In this document: piece by piece, positions 1-10,236 of the stretch
Numbering within the stretch: the stretch's first letter is position 1
How the letters are laid out: each line of letters opens with the position of its first letter
Assembly (NCBI GenBank): GCA_014729025.1
Contig: WJKP01000031.1
Span: forward strand, 1 to 47,549
Direction of reading: 5' to 3'
DNA from: Candidatus Buchananbacteria bacterium
GTDB taxonomy: Bacteria > Patescibacteriota > Patescibacteriia > CAIXNZ01
Length of the DNA stretch: 47,549 bases
Notes under the pieces: generated by a model
Databases searched by the model: none
Seen by the model: the letters and a program-made list of their open reading frames with translations, nothing else
Told to the model about the DNA's origin: nothing
Position numbers and translations under genes: made by a program

Positions 1-2152
1 CTAAAATTATTACTTCGGCTGTCTCATAATAATTAAAAGTTATATAATTCTTAAATACAGATATATCCCCTGAACTTATTATTCCATCAAAATCCAAATC
101 ACCACAATTATCAGGTGGAGCACTCCCCGTAACCATTTGTTTTAAAATTTCCAAATCCTGTCCATTAACTTGAAAATTATACACCAAATCACCCATTAAC
201 CCGACACAAAAAGGATTATGATTTAAAAAATTATTATCCAAAACATTAACCTCTATATCAGAGACTAACATACCGTTATAATTTGGATCAGTACTATTAA
301 CGGCATGACTAATTGTTCTTTGTTCCAAACCTTCCACATATTCATCATCTATAGCTGTTACGGTAATTGTTTGCGGGGTGTCCCAATTTAAAGGCGTAAA
401 TGTTACAGTATCACTTGAAGCTGTCATCTGATCACTGGCATAACTTAAATTCACAGTCACATCTGATGAAGGTGCTGAATTTAAAACCAAACTATACTGA
501 TCTGTTATGCCTCCTTCAATTATCCTGGTAATATCAGCTGATTCATAAATAGTTATCCCGGCCTGATCATTATCAGCTATTTGCACATTAACATTGGGTA
601 TTTTAAGAGCATTAAAATCAAGGTCTAAACTGGCTGCGCTATGGGTTATCAGGCTATAATGTTCGCCTTCTGCCACTGCGTCATCTACTGCTTTAATTTT
701 AATGGTTTGAGCTGAAGGCGCTACTCCGCCGGTAAAAGTAATTGTACCTCCATTAGGGATTAAAACATCAGACCCATCATACAACTCAATTTGGCTGTTA
801 GTATAATTAAAAGTAATTACCACATCATTTGTCGGTGTTGATGATAAATTTATACCATAACTATCTTCAATCCCCTGTTCACTGACAAAACTATTATTTT
901 CATTCTCAATGACATTAACTCCTTTGTTGCGTAAAAATGAAAAACTATTATTCATTGGTTTAAGCGGGCTATAACTATGAACATTTTCACCTTTATTCAA
1001 ACTGATAATATCCGCTTTGCCGTCACTGTCAAAATCAGCTGATAAAATATAATACGGGCCGGCTCCAACATTAAAACCGGTCAAAGCCCCAAAGGTTAAA
1101 TCACCGTTACCCGGTAAAACTGAAACAGTATTGGCAAAAAAATCAGTTACTGCCACATCTTGATTGCCATCATTATTATAATCCCTTGCTATTAAACCAA
1201 CTGAACGCTGGCTTAAATTATAATAATTAGTGTTCAATAAGGTAAAACTACCGGTTCCGTCATTATCTAAAAGATATAATCTTGATTGTTGTGCAAATAG
1301 ATCAATAGCCGTAACTGCCAAATCCAAATCAGCATCATTATCAAAATCAGCGGCTGTTACTGATTTAACTCTCCATATAGGCGTTGGCTGAGAAACCGGA
1401 GCATTAAAAGTACTGTCACCATTACCAAAATTAATTGATAAAGAATTACCAGTATTTGTAAGCCCACTATTAACAATAATTAAATCTAAATTAGTGTCAT
1501 TATCCAAATCAGCGCTAACAATTTGCATTGGCGATACTCCGCAATTATAATTAGTGGGCGCGCTAAAACCGCCTGTTCCATCATTTAATAATATGGAAAA
1601 ATTATCATCTAATTCATTAGTGACGGCTAAGTCATAATTGCCGTCTTTATCAAAATCTTCTGAGATAATATAACTTGGCCTTGTTCCGGCAGTATAAATT
1701 GTTGGATCCAAACTAAAAACACCACTGCCGTTATTTAATAAAATCCTAACATTATCATCAATATAATTTACTACGGCCAAGTCCAAATCAGTATCATTGT
1801 CAAAATCACCAGTTGCTACTGATAACGGTCCAATTCCCCCGCTCTGATAATGGACAGCCTCTTTAAAAGTAGCGTCTCCGTTATTTAATGAAACTGAAAC
1901 ATAAGACGCCCGGAAATTAACCACTGCCAAATCAAGATTACCATCATTATCAAAATCACCTTCAATTGCATGCCTCGGATCATCCAAAACATAATATTCA
2001 TCTGCTTCGGTAAAAGGATAAGCCCCGGTATTATTAACAAAATATGGCTGGCTTAAACTTAGACCAAAAATAAAAAAAGCCAATACAAAAATCAGCTTAA
2101 TTTTATTATTAAAAAATTTCCAAAAAAGTAATTTTCTTAATTTTTTATTCAT
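1..2152 (-). CDS. Secreted FG-GAP/VCBS-repeat protein with Calx-beta-like segments and a dockerin-like motif (partial, runs off left edge)
   Basis: Minus-strand reading from ATG at 2152 gives MNKKLRKLLFWKFFNNKIKLIFVLAFFIFGLSLSQPYF (signal/TM) then repeated GDFDNDGNLDLAVVN-type motifs; near the left edge GDLDFDGIISSGDISVFKNYI resembles a dockerin/EF-hand repeat. No stop inside the window. Confidence 0.8.
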   Translation of the reverse strand, partial: MNKKLRKLLFWKFFNNKIKLIFVLAFFIFGLSLSQPYFVNNTGAYPFTEADEYYVLDDPRHAIEGDFDNDGNLDLAVVNFRASYVSVSLNNGDATFKEAVHYQSGGIGPLSVATGDFDNDTDLDLAVVNYIDDNVRILLNNGSGVFSLDPTIYTAGTRPSYIISEDFDKDGNYDLAVTNELDDNFSILLNDGTGGFSAPTNYNCGVSPMQIVSADLDNDTNLDLIIVNSGLTNTGNSLSINFGNGDSTFNAPVSQPTPIWRVKSVTAADFDNDADLDLAVTAIDLFAQQSRLYLLDNDGTGSFTLLNTNYYNLSQRSVGLIARDYNNDGNQDVAVTDFFANTVSVLPGNGDLTFGALTGFNVGAGPYYILSADFDSDGKADIISLNKGENVHSYSPLKPMNNSFSFLRNKGVNVIENENNSFVSEQGIEDSYGINLSSTPTNDVVITFNYTNSQIELYDGSDVLIPNGGTITFTGGVAPSAQTIKIKAVDDAVAEGEHYSLITHSAASLDLDFNALKIPNVNVQIADNDQAGITIYESADITRIIEGGITDQYSLVLNSAPSSDVTVNLSYASDQMTASSDTVTFTPLNWDTPQTITVTAIDDEYVEGLEQRTISHAVNSTDPNYNGMLVSDIEVNVLDNNFLNHNPFCVGLMGDLVYNFQVNGQDLEILKQMVTGSAPPDNCGDLDFDGIISSGDISVFKNYITFNYYETAEVIIL

Positions 2153-2228
2153 TTATCTTGAAATATATCTTATTATTATAATTTTACAATATTTTATAAT
2201 ATTTAACAAATAAAAACTGTCGAAAGAC

Positions 2229-2257
2229 TTGCTTATTTTTATTATTTATGCTATACT
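2229..2257 (+). promoter_or_regulatory. Putative sigma70-type promoter for rpmE (TTGCTT-N17-TATACT)
   Basis: TTGCTT at 2229-2234, TATACT at 2252-2257, 17-bp spacer. Confidence 0.55.
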
Positions 2258-2372
2258 CTTTTTATAATCTTAAAAAAGAATAATACTGAAACACGATTAA
2301 TGCCTAATGCTCCCTTTGGGAATACCAAATATAAAAGCGATAAAAATCAGTGGTTCAGATAAAAAATAAACT

Positions 2373-2660
2373 ATGAAAAAAGAGATCCATCCCAAATATA
2401 ATAAAAAAGCCAAAGTAATTTGCGCTTGTGGCAATGAATTTACAGTCGGTTCAACAGTTCCGGAAATCCATGTTGAGCTTTGTTCAGAGTGTCATCCTTT
2501 TTATACTGGTAAGCAAAAACTTGTTGACACCGCCGGTCGTGTTGATCGTTTTAAAGAAAGGACTGCCAAACAAGCTGCTGCTGCCAAAGACAGAAAAGGT
2601 AAAAAAGTTAAAAAAGCTGCTCAAGCGAAAAAAAAGGCTAAAAAAGAAGACAAAAAATAA
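2373..2660 (+). CDS. rpmE: 50S ribosomal protein L31 with Lys-rich C-terminal tail
   Basis: [28 protein letters not shown]...[24 protein letters not shown] is diagnostic for L31. Confidence 0.95.
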   Translation: MKKEIHPKYNKKAKVICACGNEFTVGSTVPEIHVELCSECHPFYTGKQKLVDTAGRVDRFKERTAKQAAAAKDRKGKKVKKAAQAKKKAKKEDKK

Positions 2661-2683
2661 CTTTTTACATTTTAAAATATATA

Positions 2684-2710
2684 AAAACCCCGCTATTTTG
2701 GGGTTTTTAT
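2684..2710 (+). terminator. Intrinsic terminator after rpmE
   Basis: AAAAACCCCgctattttGGGGTTTTTA. Confidence 0.75.
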
Positions 2711-2753
2711 AGTATAATAAATATAACTAAAGTTAATAGCTATTTATCAAAAC

Positions 2754-3791
2754 ATGAATCAAAAATATAAAAAAATAAAAGAACAATATCAAAAATTAGA
2801 AAAGCAGATTCAAGATCCCGCTATTGTTTCTGATACTCAAAAATATAAAAAAATCAGCCAAGAATTTGCTGAATATAAAGATATTCATGAAAAAATTCAA
2901 CGTTTAGAAAAAATTGATAAGGCGATTAACGAAGCCCAAGAATCATTACAAATTGATGAACTTAAAGAGTTTGCCCTGGAAGAATTAGATAAATTAGAAG
3001 CTGAAAAAGAAAAGTTGGGAAATGAAATAAAACAATTTTTAAAACCCAAAGACCCTAATAACAAAAAAGATGTTATTATGGAAATCAGGGCCGGTGCCGG
3101 CGGTGACGAATCAGCCTTATTTGCTGCTGACTTATTTCGTATGTATTCAAAATATGCTGAGAATAAAAACTGGCAAGTTAAAATGCTATCAGCTAATAAA
3201 ATAGGCATTGGTGGATTTAAAGAAGTTATTTTTGAAATAACCGGCCACAATGTTTATGCGACCATGAAATATGAAAGCGGTGTTCATCGTGTACAACGGG
3301 TACCAGAAACAGAAAAAAGCGGTCGGGTTCATACTTCAACAGCCACAGTCGCGGTTTTACCAATGGCTGAAGAAATTGAATTTAAAATAGATCCAAAAGA
3401 TTTAAGAATTGATACTTTTTGTGCTGGCGGACATGGCGGTCAAAGCGTTAACACTACTTATTCTGCTGTTAGAATTACTCATTTACCGACTAATACTGTT
3501 GTCTCCTGCCAAGATGAAAGATCACAATTACAAAACAAAGAAAAAGCCATGCAAATCCTGCGTTCGCGTTTATTAGCCTTGGAAGAAGAAAAAAAACAAC
3601 AAGAAATCGGAGCTGATCGCAAATCACAAGTTGGCATGGGCATGCGGGCTGAAAAAATCAGAACTTATAATTTTCCTCAAGATAGAATAACTGATCACCG
3701 CATTAAAAATAGCTGGAATAATATTCAAACTATTTTAGACGGTGATTTAGATCAAATCATTGATATACTCAAAGAATCAAATCTAGAATAA
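2754..3791 (+). CDS. prfA: Peptide chain release factor 1
   Basis: [18 protein letters not shown] and [22 protein letters not shown] (GGQ motif). Confidence 0.96.
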   Translation: MNQKYKKIKEQYQKLEKQIQDPAIVSDTQKYKKISQEFAEYKDIHEKIQRLEKIDKAINEAQESLQIDELKEFALEELDKLEAEKEKLGNEIKQFLKPKDPNNKKDVIMEIRAGAGGDESALFAADLFRMYSKYAENKNWQVKMLSANKIGIGGFKEVIFEITGHNVYATMKYESGVHRVQRVPETEKSGRVHTSTATVAVLPMAEEIEFKIDPKDLRIDTFCAGGHGGQSVNTTYSAVRITHLPTNTVVSCQDERSQLQNKEKAMQILRSRLLALEEEKKQQEIGADRKSQVGMGMRAEKIRTYNFPQDRITDHRIKNSWNNIQTILDGDLDQIIDILKESNLE

Positions 3792-4649
3792 ATGACAATT
3801 AAAAAAATGATCTCAACTTATTCCCAAAAACTAAACTCTTTTAGTCCTGTTTTAGATATTGAAATTTTACTGGCCAAAACTTTAAATAAAAACAAGGAAT
3901 ATTTATACACTTATCCTGACAAAAAATTAACAGACAAACAATTGGCAAAATTTGAAAAATTATTCAAACGCCGAAGCAAGGGTGAGCCAATTGCCTATAT
4001 CCTTGGGTATCAGGAATTTTTTAATTTAAAATTTAACGTTAATCAACATGTTTTAATTCCCCGCCCTGAAACAGAAATTTTAGTTGAAGCAGTCATTAAA
4101 TATATCTCGAATCTCAAATCTTCAACCTCAATCCTAGATATTGGCGTAGGTTCAGGCGCTGTAATTATTTCCTTAGCTAAAAACATTAAAAATGCCCAGC
4201 TTTACGGCACTGATGTTTCAGCTAAAGCTTTAAACATTGCCAAACAAAACGCAAAAACTCATCAGGCAAAAATTAAATTTTACCAAGGCAATTTACTGGA
4301 ACAAATCCCACCTAAACTCAAATCTCAATACTCAAACTTAATCATAACCGCCAATCTACCTTATCTGGACAAACAAGAAAAAAACTTACTACCTTTTTCT
4401 TCAACTACCAGCCTTAAATTTGAACCTAAAATCGCCTGGGATGGCGGAACTGACGGTTTAAACTATTTTCGAAAATTTTTCACACAAATAGACGATTTAA
4501 AACTAAAACCTAAAGCGATTTTTCTGGAAATCGGTCATCAGCAAGCTACTGCAATTAAAAAGTTAATTCCTCTTTCCCTTGCTAAATACTCTTTACTGAT
4601 CAAAAAAGATTTATGTGGATTTGAGCGAGTTTTAATTATTAAGCAATAA
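3792..4649 (+). CDS. prmC: Release factor glutamine methyltransferase
   Basis: Follows prfA directly; LIPRPETEILVE, DIGVGSGAV and NLPY motifs. Confidence 0.93.
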   Translation: MTIKKMISTYSQKLNSFSPVLDIEILLAKTLNKNKEYLYTYPDKKLTDKQLAKFEKLFKRRSKGEPIAYILGYQEFFNLKFNVNQHVLIPRPETEILVEAVIKYISNLKSSTSILDIGVGSGAVIISLAKNIKNAQLYGTDVSAKALNIAKQNAKTHQAKIKFYQGNLLEQIPPKLKSQYSNLIITANLPYLDKQEKNLLPFSSTTSLKFEPKIAWDGGTDGLNYFRKFFTQIDDLKLKPKAIFLEIGHQQATAIKKLIPLSLAKYSLLIKKDLCGFERVLIIKQ

Positions 4650-4685
4650 AAAAATCTCCTCGTTTTATCTGCGAAGAGATTTAAA
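4649..4685. terminator. Bidirectional terminator between prmC and the convergent gene
   Basis: AAATCTCcTCG...CGAaGAGATTT stem. Confidence 0.6.
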
Positions 4686-5133
4686 AATGTTCAGGTTTAA
4701 CATCATCCGCTTCAAAGGGTATCACCCTGAGATGAAGCAAAGATTTAAACTTTTTGCCAGTCTCAACCATGGCCTTGGCTTCCATATACTTAATTAAACG
4801 ATGCAAATCCATTTTTTGAACCTTTTCACTGGCTTGAGTAAATTCTACTTTTTTATACCTTTGCTCTCTTTCCCCAATATTAATATCATCGTTTAAAAGA
4901 GCATTAATTGTCAACTTAACTTTATCGCCAACCGGCATTATTTTTAAACTGACAATACTTAATTTAGAAGTCTTTAATTGCCTGGTGCAAACAAATAAAG
5001 CTTCGATAAACAAATCGCTTAAATTTATGGCAAACTCCCCTTCGACTATTGCCGGGATTTCACAAATATTGATTGCTTTATCCTCTAAAGGAACGAGATT
5101 GACAACAATATTAACATGAAATTGTTTATGCAC
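4681..5133 (-). CDS. Hypothetical protein (150 aa), GTG start
   Basis: Open frame; GTG start preceded by AAGGAGGTGAT, a full SD consensus. Confidence 0.7.
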   Translation of the reverse strand: MHKQFHVNIVVNLVPLEDKAINICEIPAIVEGEFAINLSDLFIEALFVCTRQLKTSKLSIVSLKIMPVGDKVKLTINALLNDDINIGEREQRYKKVEFTQASEKVQKMDLHRLIKYMEAKAMVETGKKFKSLLHLRVIPFEADDVKPEHF

Positions 5134-5139
5134 GAATCA

Positions 5140-5478
5140 TCACCTCCTTTTTATTTTTTTCTTACTTTTTTTGCACTTACTATTCCAATTGGCCTGAATT
5201 AACTGTTTAACTTTCAAAATATTATCAGTATAAATATAAAACTCTTGAATTGTACCAGCACCACTGACCACCAGTTTTAAACCAGAACCGTTTTCCTGCA
5301 GTTTATATCTAGCAAGACTACTACCTCCCCTGCCAGCTTTATTTTTAATAAAACCAAGTGATATTTTATAAACCAAATCACTATTATTCAAAACTTTTAT
5401 TAATGTTTCAGCAGGCTCTATTACTGTAGTATGCGAACCAGTAAACTTACCTCCGGCAAAAGTTGGCATAAAGCTCAC
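5140..5478 (-). CDS. Hypothetical protein (112 aa) with basic C-terminus
   Basis: Open frame; AAAGGAGGTGAGCTTTATG start context; upstream promoter-like TTGACA-N17-TAATTT on the minus strand. Confidence 0.7.
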   Translation of the reverse strand: MSFMPTFAGGKFTGSHTTVIEPAETLIKVLNNSDLVYKISLGFIKNKAGRGGSSLARYKLQENGSGLKLVVSGAGTIQEFYIYTDNILKVKQLIQANWNSKCKKSKKKIKRR

Positions 5479-5529
5479 CTCCTTTAAATTTAATATTTAA
5501 AATTAGCATAAAATATTATTTTTGTCAAT

Positions 5530-5558
5530 TTTTAAAAAGGATAATCTCAAAGATTATC
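5530..5558 (-). terminator. Terminator after the 5554..5802 gene
   Basis: AAAGGATAATC...GATTATCCTTTTT. Confidence 0.65.
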
Positions 5559-5802
5559 CTTTTTTGATAGTAATAAGCTCAACTTCGCAATTGTCGCCAA
5601 AACATCCTATCAAAGTTTGATAATTTACAGGCTTACCATTAAGCAATAATTGTTTTTCTTGTCTGGCAATTGCCTGCATTTCATTAAAAGAAAACAAATG
5701 CCCGACTTCTTCATCCGCATAAACAATTTTCCTATAGATTTCTTCCCCATCTTCTTTAACAATAACGTTTACCATTGGATCATCAGGCCGACAATCAGAC
5801 AC
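5554..5802 (-). CDS. Hypothetical protein (82 aa), GTG start
   Basis: Open frame; AGGAGGTGTATT GTG start context. Confidence 0.65.
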   Translation of the reverse strand: MSDCRPDDPMVNVIVKEDGEEIYRKIVYADEEVGHLFSFNEMQAIARQEKQLLLNGKPVNYQTLIGCFGDNCEVELITIKKG

Positions 5803-5837
5803 AATACACCTCCTGATTAAATTCTCTTTTTGATTAT

Positions 5838-6869
5838 TTAATATCTTAAATAATCCTCATCAGGAATAACCTGTATCCAAGTTATTCCCCCATTAAAAAT
5901 AATTTCATTGTTATTATTATCATAATAAATTGTTCTTTTATCTTCTGCTTCTTTTACCCACCTACTTTCAATTGTTTCACCATCTCTAAATACCCAAGCT
6001 TGCCCCTCGCCAATAGTTGTAATTCTTTTACGTCCAACATTGTCCAAAATAACCATATCATTAACTTGAACTATAATATTTTTAGCTTTTATCCATTCAC
6101 CGTCAGTCATTTGCTGTATATCATTATATTGATAACGGATATAATTATTTTCTTCACGATTATATTTCCAATCTACCCGATAATAATCATTAGTATATAA
6201 AAGTGTAATATCCTTGACTTGTTCGGGCCGATCATCTAAATCTTTATCTTTTTTATACTGCCACATCTGATAATCAGCCGGCTCTTTTAAATCTTTATCA
6301 GTTAAAGCCTTCTGAATTAATTCAGAAGAAGTATAAACATTATGAGGCGCATAGCGCCATTTATTGTCACGCCAATAATATTGGTAATTGAAAAATTGAT
6401 CTAAATTAATTAAATCGTACTGGCCACTAGCTAAAAGTCTTAAAGCCTCAGGTGCTCCCCCGACATGCATATAAACCGGTTCAAATGGTTCGATCCAATC
6501 TAAATAATACGGGCGAGCCGAACGAACAGGACCTATTTTTTCTATATCTTTATCATTGGCATAAATAGCCACAAAACGAGTTATTGACGCCTCGGTAATT
6601 GCTTCTATTACCAAATCCGCCCTATCTAACCCTGAAAGAGGCCAAGCATCAGCAGCATTTTCAATCATAATTGCCACTGGATATAAATTTTCATTTTCTG
6701 CCAGCTTTATTTCTGCTCCGTTAATTTTACGTCTGAGCAAGTCTTCTGTTTTTGGACGAAAAATATTTTCCGGATCAGTCACTTCATAATTTAAAATTCT
6801 GGCCAATGAACAGCCACTAAGTAAAAAAATTATAAGAATAAAAATGCTTAAATAAATTATTTTTTTCAT
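5838..6869 (-). CDS. DUF3048 (YerB-like) family lipoprotein
   Basis: Start at 6869 gives MKKIIYLSIFILIIFLLSGC lipobox; PVAIMIENAADAWPLSGLDRADLVIEAITEASITRFVAIY and GPVRSARPYYLDW are DUF3048-like. The longer ORF to 6905 overlaps the rplY terminator. Confidence 0.82.
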   Translation of the reverse strand: MKKIIYLSIFILIIFLLSGCSLARILNYEVTDPENIFRPKTEDLLRRKINGAEIKLAENENLYPVAIMIENAADAWPLSGLDRADLVIEAITEASITRFVAIYANDKDIEKIGPVRSARPYYLDWIEPFEPVYMHVGGAPEALRLLASGQYDLINLDQFFNYQYYWRDNKWRYAPHNVYTSSELIQKALTDKDLKEPADYQMWQYKKDKDLDDRPEQVKDITLLYTNDYYRVDWKYNREENNYIRYQYNDIQQMTDGEWIKAKNIIVQVNDMVILDNVGRKRITTIGEGQAWVFRDGETIESRWVKEAEDKRTIYYDNNNNEIIFNGGITWIQVIPDEDYLRY

Positions 6870-6895
6870 TTGTTTTTTTATTAAATAAATACGCC

Positions 6896-6925
6896 CCATA
6901 ATCATTATAACTCATGGGGCATATT
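6896..6925 (-). terminator. Terminator after rplY
   Basis: GCCCCAT...ATGGGGC followed by T-rich sequence on the minus strand. Confidence 0.5.
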
Positions 6926-6938
6926 TTATAAAATTATA

Positions 6939-7637
6939 TTATTTTCCTGTTTGCTCGTTTGACTCGGCTTCTTTGACTTCTTCAGATTTTTCCGGTGCTT
7001 TTTCAGCTTCCTCTGCTGTCTCGGCTGCAGCTTCTTCTCCTTCAACTGGTGCTGGCTTTTCTTCTTCCTCTTCTTCTTTTGGCTGAGAAACCAAAACAAC
7101 AAGCTCATCCTCGTCAGCAGTAAACTTAATTCCTTCCGGCACATTTAAATCTTTAATATGAATGGCATCTGAATATGTTTTTAAACTTGATAAATCTACT
7201 TGAATTTTCTCAACCTTTTCTAAGTCTTTAGGCAGACATCTAATTTCTACTTCATCAAAACTTTTAACCAAAATACCGCCTAATTCTTTAACTGCTGGCG
7301 CTTCACCAGTAAATTCCAATTCAACCTCTGTTGTAATTTTCTTACCTTCTTTAATTTCATAAAAATCAATATGAATAATATCCCCGGTCAAAGGGTCTGT
7401 TTGATAATCTTGAATTAAAATTTTAACCGGAGCCTCATCATTAATTTGTAAATCAATCAAGCTACTCGAACCGGCTTGATTATAAATTTTCCAAAATTCG
7501 TTTTTATTAACCGCCAAATTTTTATTTTCAATATCCGGACCATATAAAACAGCGGGGATTAACTCTTTTTCACGTAATTGATTAACCTCTTTACCGGTTA
7601 TTTCTCTTGATTGTGCTTTAAGTAAATAAGTTGCCAT
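6939..7637 (-). CDS. rplY: 50S ribosomal protein L25/Ctc with acidic C-terminal tail
   Basis: From ATG 7637: MATYLLKAQSREITGKEVNQLREKELIPAVLYGPDIENKNLAVNKNEFWKIYNQAGSSSLIDL; EIRCLPKDLEKVEKIQVDLSSL. Confidence 0.92.
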   Translation of the reverse strand: MATYLLKAQSREITGKEVNQLREKELIPAVLYGPDIENKNLAVNKNEFWKIYNQAGSSSLIDLQINDEAPVKILIQDYQTDPLTGDIIHIDFYEIKEGKKITTEVELEFTGEAPAVKELGGILVKSFDEVEIRCLPKDLEKVEKIQVDLSSLKTYSDAIHIKDLNVPEGIKFTADEDELVVLVSQPKEEEEEEKPAPVEGEEAAAETAEEAEKAPEKSEEVKEAESNEQTGK

Positions 7638-7706
7638 AATTTTAATCTTTATATAAAATGCAAAATCCAAAATTTCGCATATTTGTTTATTAAATTTTAA
7701 TAATTT

Positions 7707-8057
7707 CTATTTAATTAACTGTTTTACAATATTTTTTTTTGTTTTACTTGCCAAAGCTTGATGTATCTCAATAATATCATCGGCTCTTAATTTAAGCTTA
7801 TTTTTAAATTGAAAAACATCATCAAAAGTCAAATCAGTAATCAAACCAACCGAGCTTAAACCATTAGCAGTTTTTGTCAATAAAGCCAAAATAAACCCCT
7901 GACAATTATTACATTGAATATGAATCAACTGACTATCATCACGATCATCAATAATTTTAGCCTTAACCGGATTTAAATCTGATTCACAAAACGGACAATA
8001 AGCAATCATACTGACATCTTCATCTGAAAAATAAGGGTATTTATCAAAATTTTCCAT
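7707..8057 (-). CDS. Hypothetical protein with zinc-ribbon-like cysteine pairs
   Basis: CPFCESDL...CNNCQG. Confidence 0.6.
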   Translation of the reverse strand: MENFDKYPYFSDEDVSMIAYCPFCESDLNPVKAKIIDDRDDSQLIHIQCNNCQGFILALLTKTANGLSSVGLITDLTFDDVFQFKNKLKLRADDIIEIHQALASKTKKNIVKQLIK

Positions 8058-8115
8058 AATTTGTAATAATTTATAAAAGTATCTTAAATAATTTTTATAA
8101 ATTTGTCAACTTTAA

Positions 8116-9219
8116 TTAGTTTCTAACAGCGATTGATTCTATTAAACCGATTAAAATCATATTGGCAATCAAGGAACTACCGCCATAACTAATAAACGGC
8201 AAAGTAATGCCAGTAATTGGTAAAAGCCCCAAATTTCCGCTAATATTAACTACTAATTGACTAAAAAATAAAATACATACCGAAACAATTAAATATAAAG
8301 CAAAATTATTATGTGTTTTTTTAGCCAATTTAATCAAACGATAAAATAAAAAACCAAATAAAGCTAAAAGTAAAATTATACCTGCCAAGCCTAATTCTTC
8401 AGCTAAAACAGCAAATATAAAATCGGTCTGACTCTCCGGTAGAAATTTTAACTGGCTTTGGGAACCCAAAGCCAAGCCTTTACCAAAAATCTTACCAGAA
8501 CCAATCGCAATCATTGCCTGCGTAATATTATAACCACTCCCCAATGGATCAGAAGATGGCTCAAGAAAAACCAAAACTCTTTCTTTTTGATAATCTTGAA
8601 AAATAAAAAACCATAAAATCAAACTACTAATAACCAATAATACTACGATAAATAATAAGTGACTCTTTTTTATACCGGTTAATAATATCAAGCCTACCCA
8701 AATTGTAAATAATATTAAAGCTGAACCAAAATCAGGCTGTAAAACAATTAAAGCCATTAATAAAATAACGCCCAGGCTGCTTAAAATCAAATATTTTAAT
8801 TGACTTATATATTTAGCCTTATCAGAAAAAAACTTACTTAAAAAAATAATCAAAAATATTTTCACAAATTCAACTGGCTGAAAAGAAAAAAAACCAAAAT
8901 CAAACCAGCCAGTGGTACCCCTGATGGTTTTACCAAAAAACAAAACCGCAATCAATAAACCAGCGCCAATAATATATAAGGGCCAATTGAATTTTATTAA
9001 AATACGATAATCAAAAAATACAGCTAAAGTAAAAATGATAAAAATGCCTAAAATAAAAAAAACTATTTGTTTATTGAAATTTAATAAATTTTGCGCACTT
9101 TGACTACCGATAGCCACACTATAAAGCAAAGTCAAGCCTAAAATTATTAAAAAACAAATAGTAATAAATAAAAGCCAATCAAATTTTTTAAAAAATAAAT
9201 TTATTTTTTTAAATTTCAT
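8116..9219 (-). CDS. rodA: SEDS family rod-shape protein RodA/FtsW
   Basis: GTTGWFDFGFFSFQPVEFVKI, VLQPDFGSALIL, LPESQTDFIFAVLAEELG, LPFISYGGSSLIANMILIGL. Confidence 0.9.
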   Translation of the reverse strand: MKFKKINLFFKKFDWLLFITICFLIILGLTLLYSVAIGSQSAQNLLNFNKQIVFFILGIFIIFTLAVFFDYRILIKFNWPLYIIGAGLLIAVLFFGKTIRGTTGWFDFGFFSFQPVEFVKIFLIIFLSKFFSDKAKYISQLKYLILSSLGVILLMALIVLQPDFGSALILFTIWVGLILLTGIKKSHLLFIVVLLVISSLILWFFIFQDYQKERVLVFLEPSSDPLGSGYNITQAMIAIGSGKIFGKGLALGSQSQLKFLPESQTDFIFAVLAEELGLAGIILLLALFGFLFYRLIKLAKKTHNNFALYLIVSVCILFFSQLVVNISGNLGLLPITGITLPFISYGGSSLIANMILIGLIESIAVRN

Positions 9220-9239
9220 AAAAAAAACTCTAGCCCCAA

Positions 9240-10082
9240 CTAAAAATCCAAATAAACATCGTCATCCAAAATATTAACCTCTGGAACCACTTCGACACTG
9301 GTAATTCTCGGCAACGACTGAAAAAAAGTTGATTCTAATTTTTTTGACTGATTATTTTTTAAAGCACCTGAAGAAATCTGATTAATAGCGACTATATTAT
9401 CAGCTGATTTTAAAAGTATCAAAAGTTTGATATTTTTATAATTATAAGCCGTATTATTATAAACAGTAAAAAGCACTCGACTAACTGGCAATTCCTGACC
9501 AACACCTAATTCTGAAGCTGGGACATATTCAACATTTTGAATATCAAATCTTAATCTTAACCTTTGCAAACTAACATAATCAATTTCTTTTTGCCAGACA
9601 ACATTTGATAAATCCAAACGAGAAGCCAAATCACCATCGGGCACAGATAAATCCACCAATCTTTTTGTTTCACCAGGTAAAATAAAACTGCTTCTTGTCT
9701 CAGTTAATTCATCGTTAACTTGAAATTTATAATTAAAACTAGCCCACCATTGAACATTTGGATTGGCTATTTCCACCATTAAATCATAATTTTCATTATT
9801 TGGTAAAACTTTAATCTGACCGACCTGAATATCTTGCGGTAAATTAGCTACTCTCAAATTAGGATAATCCTGATTAATTGTCTCTATATTATTAAGCATT
9901 ACCTGATATTCGCTCCGATAAATGTACAAATTAAAAACTAATAAATAAATTAAATAGATTGCCAATAAAGCATTAACAATAATTAAAACTATTATTAAAA
10001 TCCTTTTTAATAATAGTTTATTGGTTACATACCAATAAGCTAATTTAAGGCTTTTCTCAGACATTGGTTTTCCATCAACCAT
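9240..10082 (-). CDS. Hypothetical single-TM membrane protein
   Basis: Open frame with one N-terminal TM segment and a soluble domain. Confidence 0.6.
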   Translation of the reverse strand: MVDGKPMSEKSLKLAYWYVTNKLLLKRILIIVLIIVNALLAIYLIYLLVFNLYIYRSEYQVMLNNIETINQDYPNLRVANLPQDIQVGQIKVLPNNENYDLMVEIANPNVQWWASFNYKFQVNDELTETRSSFILPGETKRLVDLSVPDGDLASRLDLSNVVWQKEIDYVSLQRLRLRFDIQNVEYVPASELGVGQELPVSRVLFTVYNNTAYNYKNIKLLILLKSADNIVAINQISSGALKNNQSKKLESTFFQSLPRITSVEVVPEVNILDDDVYLDF

Positions 10083-10150
10083 AATTGTTATATAAATAAT
10101 TTTATAAATAAATTATAGCATTTTTAAATTTTTAAGTAAAAATATTTTGC

Positions 10151-10179
10151 TTGAATTAATCTGCAAGGAATGCTATAAT
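10151..10179 (+). promoter_or_regulatory. Putative gyrB promoter (TTGAAT-N17-TATAAT, extended -10)
   Basis: TTGAAT 10151-10156; TGC-TATAAT with TATAAT at 10174-10179. Confidence 0.65.
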
Positions 10180-10236
10180 AATCACAACAAAGCGATTATA
10201 CACAGTCGCTTATTATCTTTATTAATCAAAAAAATA

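Noticed and set aside
1-2000. Regular repeats that could be a CRISPR or tandem repeat array
   Set aside because: They are degenerate protein-level FG-GAP repeats in one open frame, not identical DNA repeats with unique spacers.
2428-2712. Plus-strand ORF overlapping rpmE in another frame
   Set aside because: Low-complexity out-of-frame product fully overlapping L31 and its terminator.
6926-7144. Lys/Gln-rich ORF overlapping rplY
   Set aside because: Alternative frame of the acidic L25 tail; no start context.
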